A stretch of 64,000 nucleotides of DNA from an uncultured Clostridia bacterium (GCA_947053925.1 CAMRUG010000001.1:270127-334126); one strand, 5' to 3'; counted from the first letter of the stretch, positions 18,013 through 26,323 are shown. Notes: generated by a model not told the origin, from the sequence alone. Numbers and translations are program-made.

Positions 18013-18378
18013 TCACATCCCTTGAAACAAGCAGTCTAACGACATAGGCAGTCTTTCTAAATCCGTATATCTATTAGAACCGCCTGTGTAGTCTTTGGCG
18101 TGTTTCATAGTGCGTATTAGAATGTTGTAGTACCAATCGTTTTTGTAGTATCTAACATCGCTTATGCTGAAATATGCATACTTATTATCTCTCTTAAAAC
18201 AAGCGGTAAAGTTGTAATGGTTTTTGTGTACACATACAAGTTGCATATTGTATTCATTGCACATTGCTTTTAAGTAGTTTATGTACTTGCGTTCAAAACG
18301 CTTGTAATCTTCGCCCGTATAAACACCGGTAGAAAATTCATAATTCAAATACTTTTTTAATTCCTGTAATTTTGCCAT
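18013..18378 (-). CDS. Conserved unknown protein of clostridial conjugative elements
   Basis: 121 residues, AAGGAG upstream. The sequence (FSTGVYTGEDYKRF..., KYAYFSISDVRYYKNDWY, TMKHAKDYTGGSNRYT) is of a type I associate with a small family common on integrative conjugative elements of Clostridia. Role unknown. Confidence 0.65.
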   Translation of the reverse strand: MAKLQELKKYLNYEFSTGVYTGEDYKRFERKYINYLKAMCNEYNMQLVCVHKNHYNFTACFKRDNKYAYFSISDVRYYKNDWYYNILIRTMKHAKDYTGGSNRYTDLERLPMSLDCLFQGM

Positions 18379-18383
18379 ATATT

Positions 18384-18584
18384 TTACTCCTTAATAATTC
18401 CGTAAACGTCGTCTACATAATACGAGCAAGTAAACCAATTAAAAATACCTGTACAGATAGTGCCTTTGTAATTGCACTTGTACAGGTTATCTCCGATCTT
18501 TTCAAGTATTGTTACTTCGTCTACTTCGGTGCTGTGTATTTTACCTTTGTTTAATGATTGTATGTATGCTATTGCCTTCTGCAT
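18384..18584 (-). CDS. Small unknown protein
   Basis: 66 residues, strong GGAGG site. Beta-rich with TILEKIGDNLYKCNYKGTICTGIFN; no recognised family. Five bases separate its stop from the next start, showing one transcript with its neighbours. Confidence 0.55.
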   Translation of the reverse strand: MQKAIAYIQSLNKGKIHSTEVDEVTILEKIGDNLYKCNYKGTICTGIFNWFTCSYYVDDVYGIIKE

Positions 18585-18597
18585 TGTTATTCCTCCT

Positions 18598-18816
18598 TTA
18601 ACCGCAATACTTTAATACGTCAATAGTGATTGCTCTTAAACTATCCGCGCTTACGCATATTCGTTTAGTAAATCCGCTATTGTATGTAACTATTACGTAT
18701 TCTTCGTCGTTATCTAATACGGTATATTCGGCATCCTTTACTTCGCATTGAGCGTTGCATAGTAGTGGTTTAAGATAGTTCTTTACAAATTCTGTTTTTC
18801 TTTGTTTTTCGTTCAT
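18598..18816 (-). CDS. Small unknown protein
   Basis: 72 residues; the ATG overlaps the preceding stop by one base (TAATG) and GGAGGTG lies upstream, inside the end of that gene. Contains an N-terminal helix and a short beta sheet (YTVLDNDEEYVIVTYNSG). Unrecognised. Confidence 0.55.
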   Translation of the reverse strand: MNEKQRKTEFVKNYLKPLLCNAQCEVKDAEYTVLDNDEEYVIVTYNSGFTKRICVSADSLRAITIDVLKYCG

Positions 18817-19184
18817 TATTGCACCTCCAAAATGCTTAATTGTAAATCGTCTGCCCTGTAATTAGACGGTTGTTTAACAGTCCAATACAGTCCCCGTTCG
18901 GCGTTATTTTTCAAATCCGAATTTGTTTCGAATTCGCAAAAATCGTCATCGACTTCGCCGTCATCTGTCAAATAGCTTGAAATCCAACTGTCTGTCATTT
19001 CTTCATGTATAATTTGTAAAAATACATCTAATGCTTTATTGAAAGAATCGTATAGATGAATGTCTAAACCGTAATCTGCACCATAATACCAATTAAGCGT
19101 TACCAAATACATTTTTTTCTTAACCGAATCTTCCTGTGCCTTTCTCTTGCCTGCTTCGTAGCCTTTGTAATAATCTTTCAACAT
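18816..19184 (-). CDS. Small acidic protein of unknown function
   Basis: 122 residues, rich in Asp/Glu in the second half (DDGEVDDDFCEFE). N-terminal helix (YYKGYEAGKRKAQEDS) then LVTLNWYYGADYGLDIHLYDSFNKAL. No family recognised. The acidity would fit a DNA-mimic or antirestriction role like the ArdA upstream, but that is only a guess. Confidence 0.55.
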   Translation of the reverse strand: MLKDYYKGYEAGKRKAQEDSVKKKMYLVTLNWYYGADYGLDIHLYDSFNKALDVFLQIIHEEMTDSWISSYLTDDGEVDDDFCEFETNSDLKNNAERGLYWTVKQPSNYRADDLQLSILEVQ

Positions 19185-19199
19185 ATTTTAATTTGCTCC

Positions 19200-19478
19200 T
19201 TAATATTGAATATAAAAGTTGTCTAATACTGTGTAATAATCTTGCTTTTTAACTTGTTTCCAGTTATTTGCTATGTAATCCGCAAGGTCGCCTAACGGTG
19301 TACGGTTGCTGTCTTTTAAGTAGCAAGTATGTACAAAACTTACATACTTTAATAATTCTTTGATTCCATATTTTTGCATATCTCGGTAGATACCCGTATG
19401 AAATATAAATACTTCCGAGCCGTACTCGAAGTCATATTCTTTGTTTTTGTAAATTACTTTGAATTTAATGTCGTTCAT
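19200..19478 (-). CDS. Small unknown protein
   Basis: 92 residues with AAAGGAG upstream. Starts with a beta hairpin (IKFKVIYKNKEYDFEYGSE) and ends with a helix-rich part. Lies 11 bp after the ardA-like gene in the same operon. Unrecognised. Confidence 0.55.
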   Translation of the reverse strand: MNDIKFKVIYKNKEYDFEYGSEVFIFHTGIYRDMQKYGIKELLKYVSFVHTCYLKDSNRTPLGDLADYIANNWKQVKKQDYYTVLDNFYIQY

Positions 19479-19489
19479 ATAGCTCTCCT

Positions 19490-20032
19490 TTATCTAATTT
19501 CAATAATTCCGTTTGTATACTCGTGAAAACCGTCGTATGACAGTTCTTCACCGTAGCGCTTGTAGTCTATGTAATTGTCTAACCAATCGGGTATTTTGTC
19601 GTTGCATTCGTGTATTAACTCATATCCCAAGTCGTACCAATCATAGTCTTTCCATAGATATATGTCATCGTCCCAATCACTGCCGTATGCGTCTACCCGT
19701 CTTTCAAATGTATCGTAATCTTCAATCTCGCAAAACGCTTCGAATATCTCATACTTGTATTCATCGTCTAATACGCTTGACTCGTACAATGTTTCAAACA
19801 GTTTCTCGGGATTGACTTTTTCTAAATCTATATCTATGGCAGGTTCAATTTCCTGTATGAACAGTTCTTCGTCTATGCCGTCCAACTCGAAGCCTTGTTT
19901 TTTAAGTTCTTCGAGTATATCTTCCCAATCGGTATAGTCGTTTAGACAAATCCATTTACTGCCTAACGCTCTTTCGTTGCACTCGTTGTAACTGCCCCAA
20001 GAGCCAATTACAATGTTAATTTCATTAGTCAT
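19490..20032 (-). CDS. ardA: ArdA-like antirestriction protein
   Basis: 180 residues, very acidic (repeated Asp/Glu, e.g. DYDTFERRVDAYGSDWDDD). The N-terminus INIVIGSWGSYNECNERALGSKWICL and the C-terminus IDYKRYGEELSYDG...GIIEI fit the ArdA fold, an elongated DNA mimic that blocks type I restriction enzymes when an element enters a new cell. AAAGGAGGTGAT upstream is an almost perfect ribosome site. Placed in the conjugative block as usual for early-transferred genes. Confidence 0.85.
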   Translation of the reverse strand: MTNEINIVIGSWGSYNECNERALGSKWICLNDYTDWEDILEELKKQGFELDGIDEELFIQEIEPAIDIDLEKVNPEKLFETLYESSVLDDEYKYEIFEAFCEIEDYDTFERRVDAYGSDWDDDIYLWKDYDWYDLGYELIHECNDKIPDWLDNYIDYKRYGEELSYDGFHEYTNGIIEIR

Positions 20033-20047
20033 TATTTATCACCTCCT

Positions 20048-20842
20048 TTATTCGTATTTTGCAAATCTTAAATATTGAAAAACAAAAGCCGGTGTTTTCC
20101 ACACCGACCAAGTTTGCATTGTTAAACTATCTCTATGGTATATAATGGCAGGAACACCTGCCAAAGATAACTGTAAGTAGGTCATATACACACAGCGTAT
20201 GTCTATGTCCGAACACTCAATAAAGCAATGCCTTGTATAGTTAATCTTGTATGTATTCTTCAATACGTCTAATGCAGCGAGCATCATTCCGCCTGCGCCG
20301 CAGCAAGAATCGTTTATTGTAATTATTTCGTCTTTCTGTTGCAATAGCCTTTGTTCCTGCTCTGTAATTACAATCCTTGCCATCAACTCGGATATATGGT
20401 ACGGAGTAAAGAACTGTCCGCTCTTTTTGTTACCCATATTGCATTGCATAAACAGTTTGCCGAGATAGTCGTCGAATCTTCCGTTGTCGTAAGTTACCGA
20501 ACTTAAAAGAGCAAATATCTTGCCGAATATATCTGCCATCAATATTTGCTCTTTCTTGTTGTATTTAGTTATTACTTTCTTATACTGTTCTTCTCTTGCG
20601 TTATACTGCGTTTTATCTACCAAGTTAGATATACTTAACGCTCCGCATTCGAATACATCTGTAATAAATGTACTTTTGTCTACCGTATAAGCAGTATCTA
20701 TTAACTTAATAATCTCGTCAACGGTAGGGACTTTGTACGGACAGCGTGTCAGTATTTCTTTCTGTATATTTTCTGCTTCCTGTTCCGTAACGTATTCCAC
20801 ACTCGGCTTAATGCCTGTGAAGTCAAAAATAAATGGTGTCAT
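20048..20842 (-). CDS. N6-DNA-methylase-like protein lacking motif IV
   Basis: 264 residues. It has the HsdM-like start of the catalytic domain, SGQFFTPYHISELMARI (141-157), and the SAM site INDSCCGAGGMMLAALDVL (about 176-194). The expected (N/D)PP(Y/F) catalytic motif is missing, and the protein ends soon after RDSLTMQTWSVWKTPAFVF. Such shortened methylase-like proteins are common in conjugative elements. It may bind SAM and DNA without methylating, or represent a distinct activity. It lies 15 bp upstream of ardA, suggesting a counter-restriction role. Confidence 0.75.
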   Translation of the reverse strand: MTPFIFDFTGIKPSVEYVTEQEAENIQKEILTRCPYKVPTVDEIIKLIDTAYTVDKSTFITDVFECGALSISNLVDKTQYNAREEQYKKVITKYNKKEQILMADIFGKIFALLSSVTYDNGRFDDYLGKLFMQCNMGNKKSGQFFTPYHISELMARIVITEQEQRLLQQKDEIITINDSCCGAGGMMLAALDVLKNTYKINYTRHCFIECSDIDIRCVYMTYLQLSLAGVPAIIYHRDSLTMQTWSVWKTPAFVFQYLRFAKYE

Positions 20843-20846
20843 TGGT

Positions 20847-21032
20847 TTACTCCTGTTCTAATTTTATTGTGCGTGAGTATGCTAACAAACTCATAATGTC
20901 CGAAGCTTCCGCTAACGCAGTTAATATTTCGTCAATATCTTCGCTGTAAAAAACCGTATGTATATGTTTGTGCAATTTAGTCAACATTTCGTTCTTCTCA
21001 TTTTTATCTACGGGCTTATCTAATAATCTCAT
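20847..21032 (-). CDS. Small helical protein, unknown
   Basis: 61 residues, mostly helix (KNEMLTKLHKHIHTVF, DEILTALAEASDIMSLL). The start overlaps the previous stop (ATGA at 21029-21032). No family recognised. Confidence 0.55.
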   Translation of the reverse strand: MRLLDKPVDKNEKNEMLTKLHKHIHTVFYSEDIDEILTALAEASDIMSLLAYSRTIKLEQE

Positions 21033-21208
21033 TTGTTTTGCTCCTTTATTTCTTCTATACGCATCAATGCAATATTATTCAATCTTGTAATTGCAAACCC
21101 CAATCCTTTAATGACTTCTTGAGGAGTGTCCCCTGTGCATATCATAGAGATGTTGCCGTTTATCATCATATTTTTAAAATTTAATTCTCTGTAGTCTAAC
21201 TTTTCCAT
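21029..21208 (-). CDS. Small unknown protein
   Basis: 59 residues from the ATG at 21208, selected by AAGGAG seven bases upstream; a longer frame to 21235 has no site. Contains ISMICTGDTPQEVIKGLGFAI, a beta-helix pattern typical of small conjugative-element proteins. Unrecognised. Confidence 0.5.
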   Translation of the reverse strand: MEKLDYRELNFKNMMINGNISMICTGDTPQEVIKGLGFAITRLNNIALMRIEEIKEQNK

Positions 21209-21231
21209 TTTGTACTCCTTATTGTATTTCT

Positions 21232-21426
21232 TCAAAGTTCTTGTAAATATATCTTGTCTTGGTATAAGCCGTACTCAAAGTATTCGCCTTTATTATCTGT
21301 AAGTATGTCGTATACTTTATATACCGTTTTGCCTTCTCTTGTAACAATAACTATTAATTCGTTTTCTTTACGGTCAAACAATTCAAAAGTAATAAAACAT
21401 TCACCTTCGAAAAATCTGTATTCCAT
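21232..21426 (-). CDS. Small beta-rich protein, unknown
   Basis: 64 residues from the ATG at 21426; an ATG at 21435 abuts AAGGAG directly and would be too close. Sequence alternates hydrophobic and charged residues (CFITFELFDRKENELIVIVTREG), suggesting a small beta sheet. Unrecognised. Confidence 0.5.
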   Translation of the reverse strand: MEYRFFEGECFITFELFDRKENELIVIVTREGKTVYKVYDILTDNKGEYFEYGLYQDKIYLQEL

Positions 21427-21439
21427 TGTGTTCATCTCC

Positions 21440-21745
21440 TTATGCTAATTTCTTGAACCAGATGTGATAGTTGGTTTCGGTATCTCTTGTGTCGTAGCTA
21501 CCGTTCTTGCTGGGTATTAAAGTATCTTCGCTGTATGAAGTGTAGTAACCTTTGTACTCGTTTTGTTTACTTATTATTGGAAAGATGTATTTAGTGTAAT
21601 TTTCTATTACGAACCACTTATCTTTACCGTCAATAACTCCTAAATGAAGTACAAGGTTATTATCTTTAATAAACCCGTAACCTGTTGTTTTTCGGTTATC
21701 CCTACCTAATTTAGTTAACGAAAAAACCAATTTGATGCTTTGCAT
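21440..21745 (-). CDS. Unknown protein, first gene of the minus-strand block
   Basis: 101 residues from the ATG at 21745, with TTAGGAGGAA directly upstream. Beta-rich (KLVFSLTKLGRDNR, LVLHLGVIDGKDKWFVI) and ending in TNYHIWFKKLA. No family recognised. As the first gene of the block its promoter should lie in the 21,760-22,140 repeat region. Confidence 0.55.
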   Translation of the reverse strand: MQSIKLVFSLTKLGRDNRKTTGYGFIKDNNLVLHLGVIDGKDKWFVIENYTKYIFPIISKQNEYKGYYTSYSEDTLIPSKNGSYDTRDTETNYHIWFKKLA

Positions 21746-21792
21746 ATTCTTCCTCCTAATTTTTTTACCCGAAGGCAAGAGCAGGGGGTACC

Positions 21793-22025
21793 ATAGGTCT
21801 AAATTAAAATATATCTCTTACAAATTTAGGTAAATGCGTCAGCGGATAAAGCGGACAAAAAATACATAAAAAGAAAGCCCAACCATAACAGTTGGACTTA
21901 AAACAAATATCTATATGTAACGAAGTGTTTTTTGCCGCCCGTTGACGCATTTGCTGACCTATGGTACAACCAAACAGCCAAGGGTAAAAAAAGAAGGAGT
22001 TCACGTCGGAATGGAGAACGAAAAG
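21793..22025. repeat. Structured direct repeat, copy 1 (flanks the KAP-like NTPase gene)
   Basis: About 230 bp that recur, same orientation, at 23,948-24,172. Internally, CCATAGGTC near the left end is mirrored by GACCTATGG, and AGGTAAATGCGTCAGCGG pairs with CCGTTGACGCATTTGCTGACCT through a 4-base bulge. An inner hairpin AAGCCCAAC-GTTGGACTT lies between them. The rest up to 22,144 is AT-rich with no gene seen. Confidence 0.8.
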
Positions 22026-22144
22026 GACTCAATCGCCCCTTTTTACAGGTTCAACTGAATCCAATTATTGTCTTTATTACGCACCAGATTACAATAAATA
22101 ATAGGTATGCACTTTTAGATGTATAATGATACAATTAAATTAGT

Positions 22145-23878
22145 TTAGTTAATGTTTTTATCTATTTTATAATTTATTAATGAATTGACACGATCGGTCA
22201 AACACTTAGAATTAGGGTTGATCGTAATCTGTGACAAAAGATAATTTTTTAAGTTTTCCTTTTGTTCAGGAATAATATTGATAATAAAATCACACATTGA
22301 ATGACAAAAAGCCCATTTGTTGTCATTTATATCTTCTGCCAAATTAGGAATATAGAAACCATTTTTGTTTATCTCGTCAATTAGAGATAGTGGTATAGTG
22401 ATGCGTTTATCTTCGATGAAATGACCTAAAGTATATAGTTGACCATGGTATTCATCAATATTTTTTACAACAGCATAAAAAGAATCAACAAATTCTCTTG
22501 TTAATTTTTTCTTATAACTTTCATCTAGTAAACCGTAAAATTGCTTTAATTTAGGACAGTCATTTTCTTCAATGTGTCTATATGATATGAAACTATCGAT
22601 AAGTTTTCTGTTCTTTTTCGTATCCGATAATTTTATCAATCTATTGATTAAATCCATCATTATTTCATGAGTAAAAAATGATGGACAATATTTAAGCCAA
22701 CTTCTAATCTCTCTTACTATCTGATCATCTGGAAAATTCATTTCATTGGAATACAATATGTCGAATTTATTACTAATATAGTTACATTTGTTAGTATCTG
22801 ACAAATAAAACACTTTATCTTCATAAAATTTATATTCTGTATCAGTAACAGGATTTAAAGACGTATTATCAAAGTAAACAAATAAACGATAAAGCGAATT
22901 CACAAGTTTATCACTAATTGAAATGTTTTTGTTTCCAGCATACCATACAATAGCATTAATTTTAAAATCATCTGTGTCAATTTCTTTCAATTCTTGTTTG
23001 GCACGAAAAGAAATCACAAAATTCTTGTCGTCTTTTCTACTGTCAAGATATTCTTTGTGTTCATTGGATATAGTATGAGTAAAAGAATCGCAAATTATCA
23101 ATGCACAGATAAACATTAATTCTTCATCGTCATATTCAAACTTGTTTTCTTGCAAATACTTTTTCGCCTCAACAAAAAATATGCTGATTTTATAAGCGGT
23201 GCGTAAATTATTATCGATTAAATCTAATACTTTAATAGATACATATTTGTAGTTTTCACCGAAAAACTTTTCTATTACAATCTCATTGCATTCTTCTATT
23301 TTTATTTCTCTGTCAAAAACCTTTTCTTTAAATTCTTCAAATTTCTTCGAATATTCTTCTTCAATCTTGCTTTTATCGCAAAGAACCACAACTTTAATAT
23401 TTTCTAATCGTAAGCGATTAAAATATCCCATCAAATCCTCGATTTTAATTGCGTCTGTTGCAATACGCTCTAAGTCATCAAATATAATTATATTTGTACG
23501 CTTACTTTGGTTTGACAATTTATTTGATGTATTGGAAGAAATAATTTCCGCCATTTTTTCAGTATTAATGCCAGTGCCAAATCCAACGATAGTCGACAAA
23601 TTTAGTGCAAGTGAAACACAACTTAATGCCTCAAGGCTTCTTGTTTTTGCAGGGTGAAATTTCGAGTAAAGTTGTTTATGTAAAACATCTATATTAGGAC
23701 AGCCAAAAAGAGAATGATAATAAACCTTATAATTTTTGTTTTTTGTCATACTCTCACAAAATTCTGTGATGGCGTATGTTTTTCCTATTCCCCACGCGCC
23801 ATCAATTAAAACCGCTTTTGTGTCATTTACAGGACTTATAAATTGCGATAAATATTTACTTAATTCTGTAACTTTCAT
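22145..23878 (-). CDS. KAP-like P-loop NTPase
   Basis: 577 residues from the ATG at 23878 (AGGAG upstream); a longer reading to 23947 runs through the promoter and is rejected. Walker A is GAWGIGKT (27-34) and Walker B IIIFDDLER (130-138), both in the style of KAP/STAND-type NTPases. The rest is a long helical region with no membrane segments. Relatives are often found in mobile defence loci, where ATP-dependent assemblies sense infection. It stands alone between two copies of a 230 bp structured repeat and has its own promoter. A defence role is inference. Confidence 0.75.
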   Translation of the reverse strand: MKVTELSKYLSQFISPVNDTKAVLIDGAWGIGKTYAITEFCESMTKNKNYKVYYHSLFGCPNIDVLHKQLYSKFHPAKTRSLEALSCVSLALNLSTIVGFGTGINTEKMAEIISSNTSNKLSNQSKRTNIIIFDDLERIATDAIKIEDLMGYFNRLRLENIKVVVLCDKSKIEEEYSKKFEEFKEKVFDREIKIEECNEIVIEKFFGENYKYVSIKVLDLIDNNLRTAYKISIFFVEAKKYLQENKFEYDDEELMFICALIICDSFTHTISNEHKEYLDSRKDDKNFVISFRAKQELKEIDTDDFKINAIVWYAGNKNISISDKLVNSLYRLFVYFDNTSLNPVTDTEYKFYEDKVFYLSDTNKCNYISNKFDILYSNEMNFPDDQIVREIRSWLKYCPSFFTHEIMMDLINRLIKLSDTKKNRKLIDSFISYRHIEENDCPKLKQFYGLLDESYKKKLTREFVDSFYAVVKNIDEYHGQLYTLGHFIEDKRITIPLSLIDEINKNGFYIPNLAEDINDNKWAFCHSMCDFIINIIPEQKENLKNYLLSQITINPNSKCLTDRVNSLINYKIDKNIN

Positions 23879-23908
23879 AAAAACTCCTATAAAGTTTATA
23901 GTATAGAT

Positions 23909-23937
23909 AGTATAGAATATTTTATGGTATATGTCAA
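23909..23937 (-). promoter_or_regulatory. Sigma-A promoter of the KAP-like NTPase gene
   Basis: On the minus strand TTGACA (23932-23937) is separated by exactly 17 bases from TATACT (23909-23914). The leader is about 25 bases long to the start codon at 23878. Confidence 0.8.
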
Positions 23938-23947
23938 TGAGCAACAT

Positions 23948-24172
23948 ATAGGTCGAAACTGATATATCTTATGTATTTAGGTAAATGCGTCAATGGAAAA
24001 AGCGACAAAAAAACATAAAAAGAAAGCCCAATAATTACTTGTTGAACTTAATACATATATATTGATGTAACAATATGTTTTTTGACGCCCGTTGACACAT
24101 TTGCTGACCTAAGGTACAACAAAACAGTCAATGGTGAAAAAATGAATCGTATCGAAATGAAGAACCCCAAAA
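23948..24172. repeat. Structured direct repeat, copy 2
   Basis: Matches copy 1 through the whole unit, with runs such as AGGTAAATGCGTCAA, AAAAAGAAAGCCCAA and CATTTGCTGACCTAAGGTACAAC. The internal inverted repeat is kept (AGGTAAATGCGTCA with TTGACACATTTGCTGACCT). Sequence outside the unit is unrelated. No coding frame is shared by the two copies. Confidence 0.8.
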
Positions 24173-24398
24173 AGCACAGCGTTTTTTAGATAAACTGTAC
24201 TATGAATTAATATACAATGAAAGAAATAATAATAAACTGCAATGAAAATTTTTGTTTCGCGGTGACATCTACGTTGTTCTATACTACGATTCTCAACACT
24301 TATAGACTAAAACACACAAGGAAAAAGTCAACATAATATTTGTAGAAAGTGAAAATGCACATTGTGAATATTAGCCTTCATGAAAAAGATAAATATAC

Positions 24399-24428
24399 TT
24401 GACAATTCCTTTTATTATAAGGTATATT
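24399..24428 (+). promoter_or_regulatory. Promoter of the two-TM protein gene
   Basis: TTGACA (24399-24404), an 18-base spacer and TATATT (24423-24428). The expected transcript start near 24,435 rules out the ATG at 24427 as a translation start and supports 24496. The DNA between the repeat and this promoter (24,173-24,398) shows no gene. Confidence 0.7.
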
Positions 24429-24495
24429 GATGTTGATTTTACGGGTTATACTATCGAAAAATAAGTTTGTTGGATATTGGTACGAGAGAGGAGAT

Positions 24496-25353
24496 ATGAA
24501 CGTAAAAAAGTTTTTATATGCGTTGTTCAAAGTACTTTTGACAATTGTTCCGCCCATCGGTATTGGAATTTTATCGGCTATTATTGACTGGAATAATTTC
24601 TTGGTTGATAAAAACAGAGAATTGTTTTTTGGATTGATGGTATTGGGTGTCATATTTGTTATTGCGTCAATTATATATGTGTTTATAGATGCTAAAAATA
24701 TAACAGCAACACGGAAACTTAATAAAATAACAAAGATTAATAATGTAATGCAGTCACATTTTGAAGGAAATTATGATAACTATATAGAATTTAGAAAAGA
24801 AGCTGCGAACAAACAATTAAGATTTGGGCTATGGGGCTTTGATCATGAATGTAGACGTGTTTGTCAAGGTATACTTAATTTTTTTCATGAATTTAAAAAA
24901 GAACAAGATATTCTCGTAAGCATAGTTCGCAAAGATTCTATGGGAAATTATAATACTATCGGGTTTTCTTACTCTCCTAATTGCAATATCCCTCCTCGAT
25001 ATTCCCAAAATGATATTATTTTAAATATTGATACGAATTATAAAAAAATATTTGACAATATGTATGTTACCGCTGGAATAGTTTTTAGCAAGAAAAACAT
25101 AGACATTAAACAAAAGTATATGTTTGATGATACGAGTACAACCTATTCGGAGTACATAAGTGTTCCTATATATGATGTGACGTCAAATAACAATAAGATT
25201 ATAGCGAGATTGGAAATTACTTCATATGATAAAAAGAAGATTTTTGATAACAAGAAAGACGCGACAAAGTATTTTCAATATTATTTTTCACCCATGATTG
25301 TATGGTTGGAAAATGTGTATCAAATAGAACAAATTTTGCGAGTATTAAAATAG
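24496..25353 (+). CDS. Two-TM protein with a possible GAF-like cytosolic domain
   Basis: 285 residues from the ATG at 24496 (AGAGGAG upstream). Two N-terminal membrane helices (about 7-30 and 42-65) are followed by a ~210-residue soluble domain. Its end, ISVPIYDVTSNNNKIIARLEITSYDKK then a C-terminal helix WLENVYQIEQIL, resembles the last strands and helix of a GAF domain. No enzymatic motif is visible. It may be a membrane sensor or effector working with the adjacent NTPase, but the two are divergently transcribed and linkage is only positional. Confidence 0.6.
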   Translation: MNVKKFLYALFKVLLTIVPPIGIGILSAIIDWNNFLVDKNRELFFGLMVLGVIFVIASIIYVFIDAKNITATRKLNKITKINNVMQSHFEGNYDNYIEFRKEAANKQLRFGLWGFDHECRRVCQGILNFFHEFKKEQDILVSIVRKDSMGNYNTIGFSYSPNCNIPPRYSQNDIILNIDTNYKKIFDNMYVTAGIVFSKKNIDIKQKYMFDDTSTTYSEYISVPIYDVTSNNNKIIARLEITSYDKKKIFDNKKDATKYFQYYFSPMIVWLENVYQIEQILRVLK

Positions 25354-25368
25354 TAAGGAGCAGGAAGT

Positions 25369-25551
25369 ATGTCAAGTACAAGGTCTAAAAGTCAGATTGT
25401 ATTTCGTGAAAATAATCCAGATGTAATAATTGTGTCTGAGCGAAAGTTGACAATTGTAGAGTGTCCAGAAATTGTAATAACTCAAAGACGATGTGATCCT
25501 AAAAATAGAAGATACGTAAAAAAAAGCAAGAATATTATTAATAAAAAGTAA
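25369..25551 (+). CDS. Small basic protein downstream of the two-TM protein
   Basis: 60 residues, 15 bp after the previous stop, with AAGGAG upstream. Net strongly positive (KKSKNIINKK end). A central beta-like part (DVIIVSERKLTIVECPEIVIT) precedes the basic tail. Unrecognised; likely co-expressed with its neighbour. Confidence 0.5.
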   Translation: MSSTRSKSQIVFRENNPDVIIVSERKLTIVECPEIVITQRRCDPKNRRYVKKSKNIINKK

Positions 25552-25729
25552 GAAGTTGTATTATTATACCTTTGAGGAATAGTGCTTATGTGGAGGATAA
25601 TATATACTTATTTGATTTTGTGGAGAACAGGTATAGCGCGCAAAATTGGGGAAAATCGGGGCAAAAATTGAAATTCGGCTTATAAGCCCGTTTATAGCCC
25701 TTAAATGCAATATTTTGAATGCCTTGCTT

Positions 25730-25754
25730 GGTTCAAATCCTGTTCTCTCCGCCA
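25730..25754 (+). other. tRNA-Ser 3' end: probable right attachment site of the integrated element
   Basis: GGTTCAAATCCTGTTCTCTCC plus GCCA is the T-loop, T-stem, acceptor strand, discriminator and CCA of a serine tRNA. The 5' part of the tRNA is missing: upstream bases do not fold into D- and anticodon arms, and the T-stem 5' strand no longer pairs. This is the pattern left when an element integrates into a tRNA 3' end. GGAGAACAGG at about 25,621 is an inverted partial copy. A terminator follows directly. The rest of 25,552-26,115 contains no gene that I can support. Confidence 0.65.
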
Positions 25755-25762
25755 AAGCGCAG

Positions 25763-25798
25763 ACTGTTCGAACTCTTTTATAAGTTCGGACAGTTTTT
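25763..25798 (+). terminator. Terminator after the tRNA-Ser 3' end
   Basis: ACTGTTCGAACT and AGTTCGGACAGT form a 12 bp stem with one G-T pair, followed by five Ts. It fits the natural terminator of the original tRNA gene on the host side of the junction. Confidence 0.8.
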
Positions 25799-26115
25799 AA
25801 TATTGACATCTAATATATGAATATATGTAATGTACAATGCAAAGTTGTTTAAAGAGATTATCAATGGTGAGCTTTCATTTGAATAATTAAAAGTTTTCTT
25901 TTCAAGAATTAAAGAGTTTTAAAATAAAAAACTTGAGAAGCCGTGTGAATTTGAGGTTAACGATATATAGTGCAATAAATTTTTAGCTAAACAATATTTT
26001 AAAGTGAGTTTTAAATGCCGCTTTCTGCTAAAGCCAAGTAAAGTGTTTTGTATTTTAATCAGTGCTTTTTATATTTGCATGCAATTTGAAAAGCACAAAA
26101 TGTACAAATAAATTG

Positions 26116-26144
26116 TTGACTTTTATATTGCGGTGCTGTATAAT
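26116..26144 (+). promoter_or_regulatory. Promoter of tRNA-Arg
   Basis: TTGACT (26116-26121), 17-base spacer, TATAAT (26139-26144), about 95 bases upstream of the tRNA. Confidence 0.75.
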
Positions 26145-26240
26145 GTATTAGCAATTGCGGGTTGAAAATTATTGATTGTTTTTCTTGTTTAGATTCGGCA
26201 ATCTTTGTTCTTTAGTCTTAGGCAATTGTAAATATAATAT

Positions 26241-26317
26241 GCGCTGTTAGCTCAATTGGATAGAGCGTTGGTCTACGGAACCAAAGGTTAGGGATTCGAG
26301 CTCCTTACGGCGCGCCA
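26241..26317 (+). tRNA. tRNA-Arg (anticodon ACG)
   Basis: The 77 bases fold as a full cloverleaf. The acceptor GCGCTGT pairs with ACGGCGC; the D arm is GCTC/GAGC; the anticodon stem TTGGT/ACCAA holds the loop CTACGGA with anticodon ACG; the variable loop is AGGTT; the T arm is AGGGA/TCCTT; then discriminator G and an encoded CCA. It reads CGU and, after A-to-I editing, CGC and CGA. Confidence 0.95.
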
Positions 26318-26323
26318 CGCATT

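Noticed and set aside
21793..24172. CRISPR array
   Set aside because: Only two copies about 2.1 kb apart, each 230 bp with no spacer pattern. No cas genes in the window.
25564..25809. 81-residue minus-strand ORF over the tRNA-Ser end
   Set aside because: Its AERTGFEP segment is the well-known false peptide of tRNA-Ser 3' ends read backwards, and it lacks a ribosome site.
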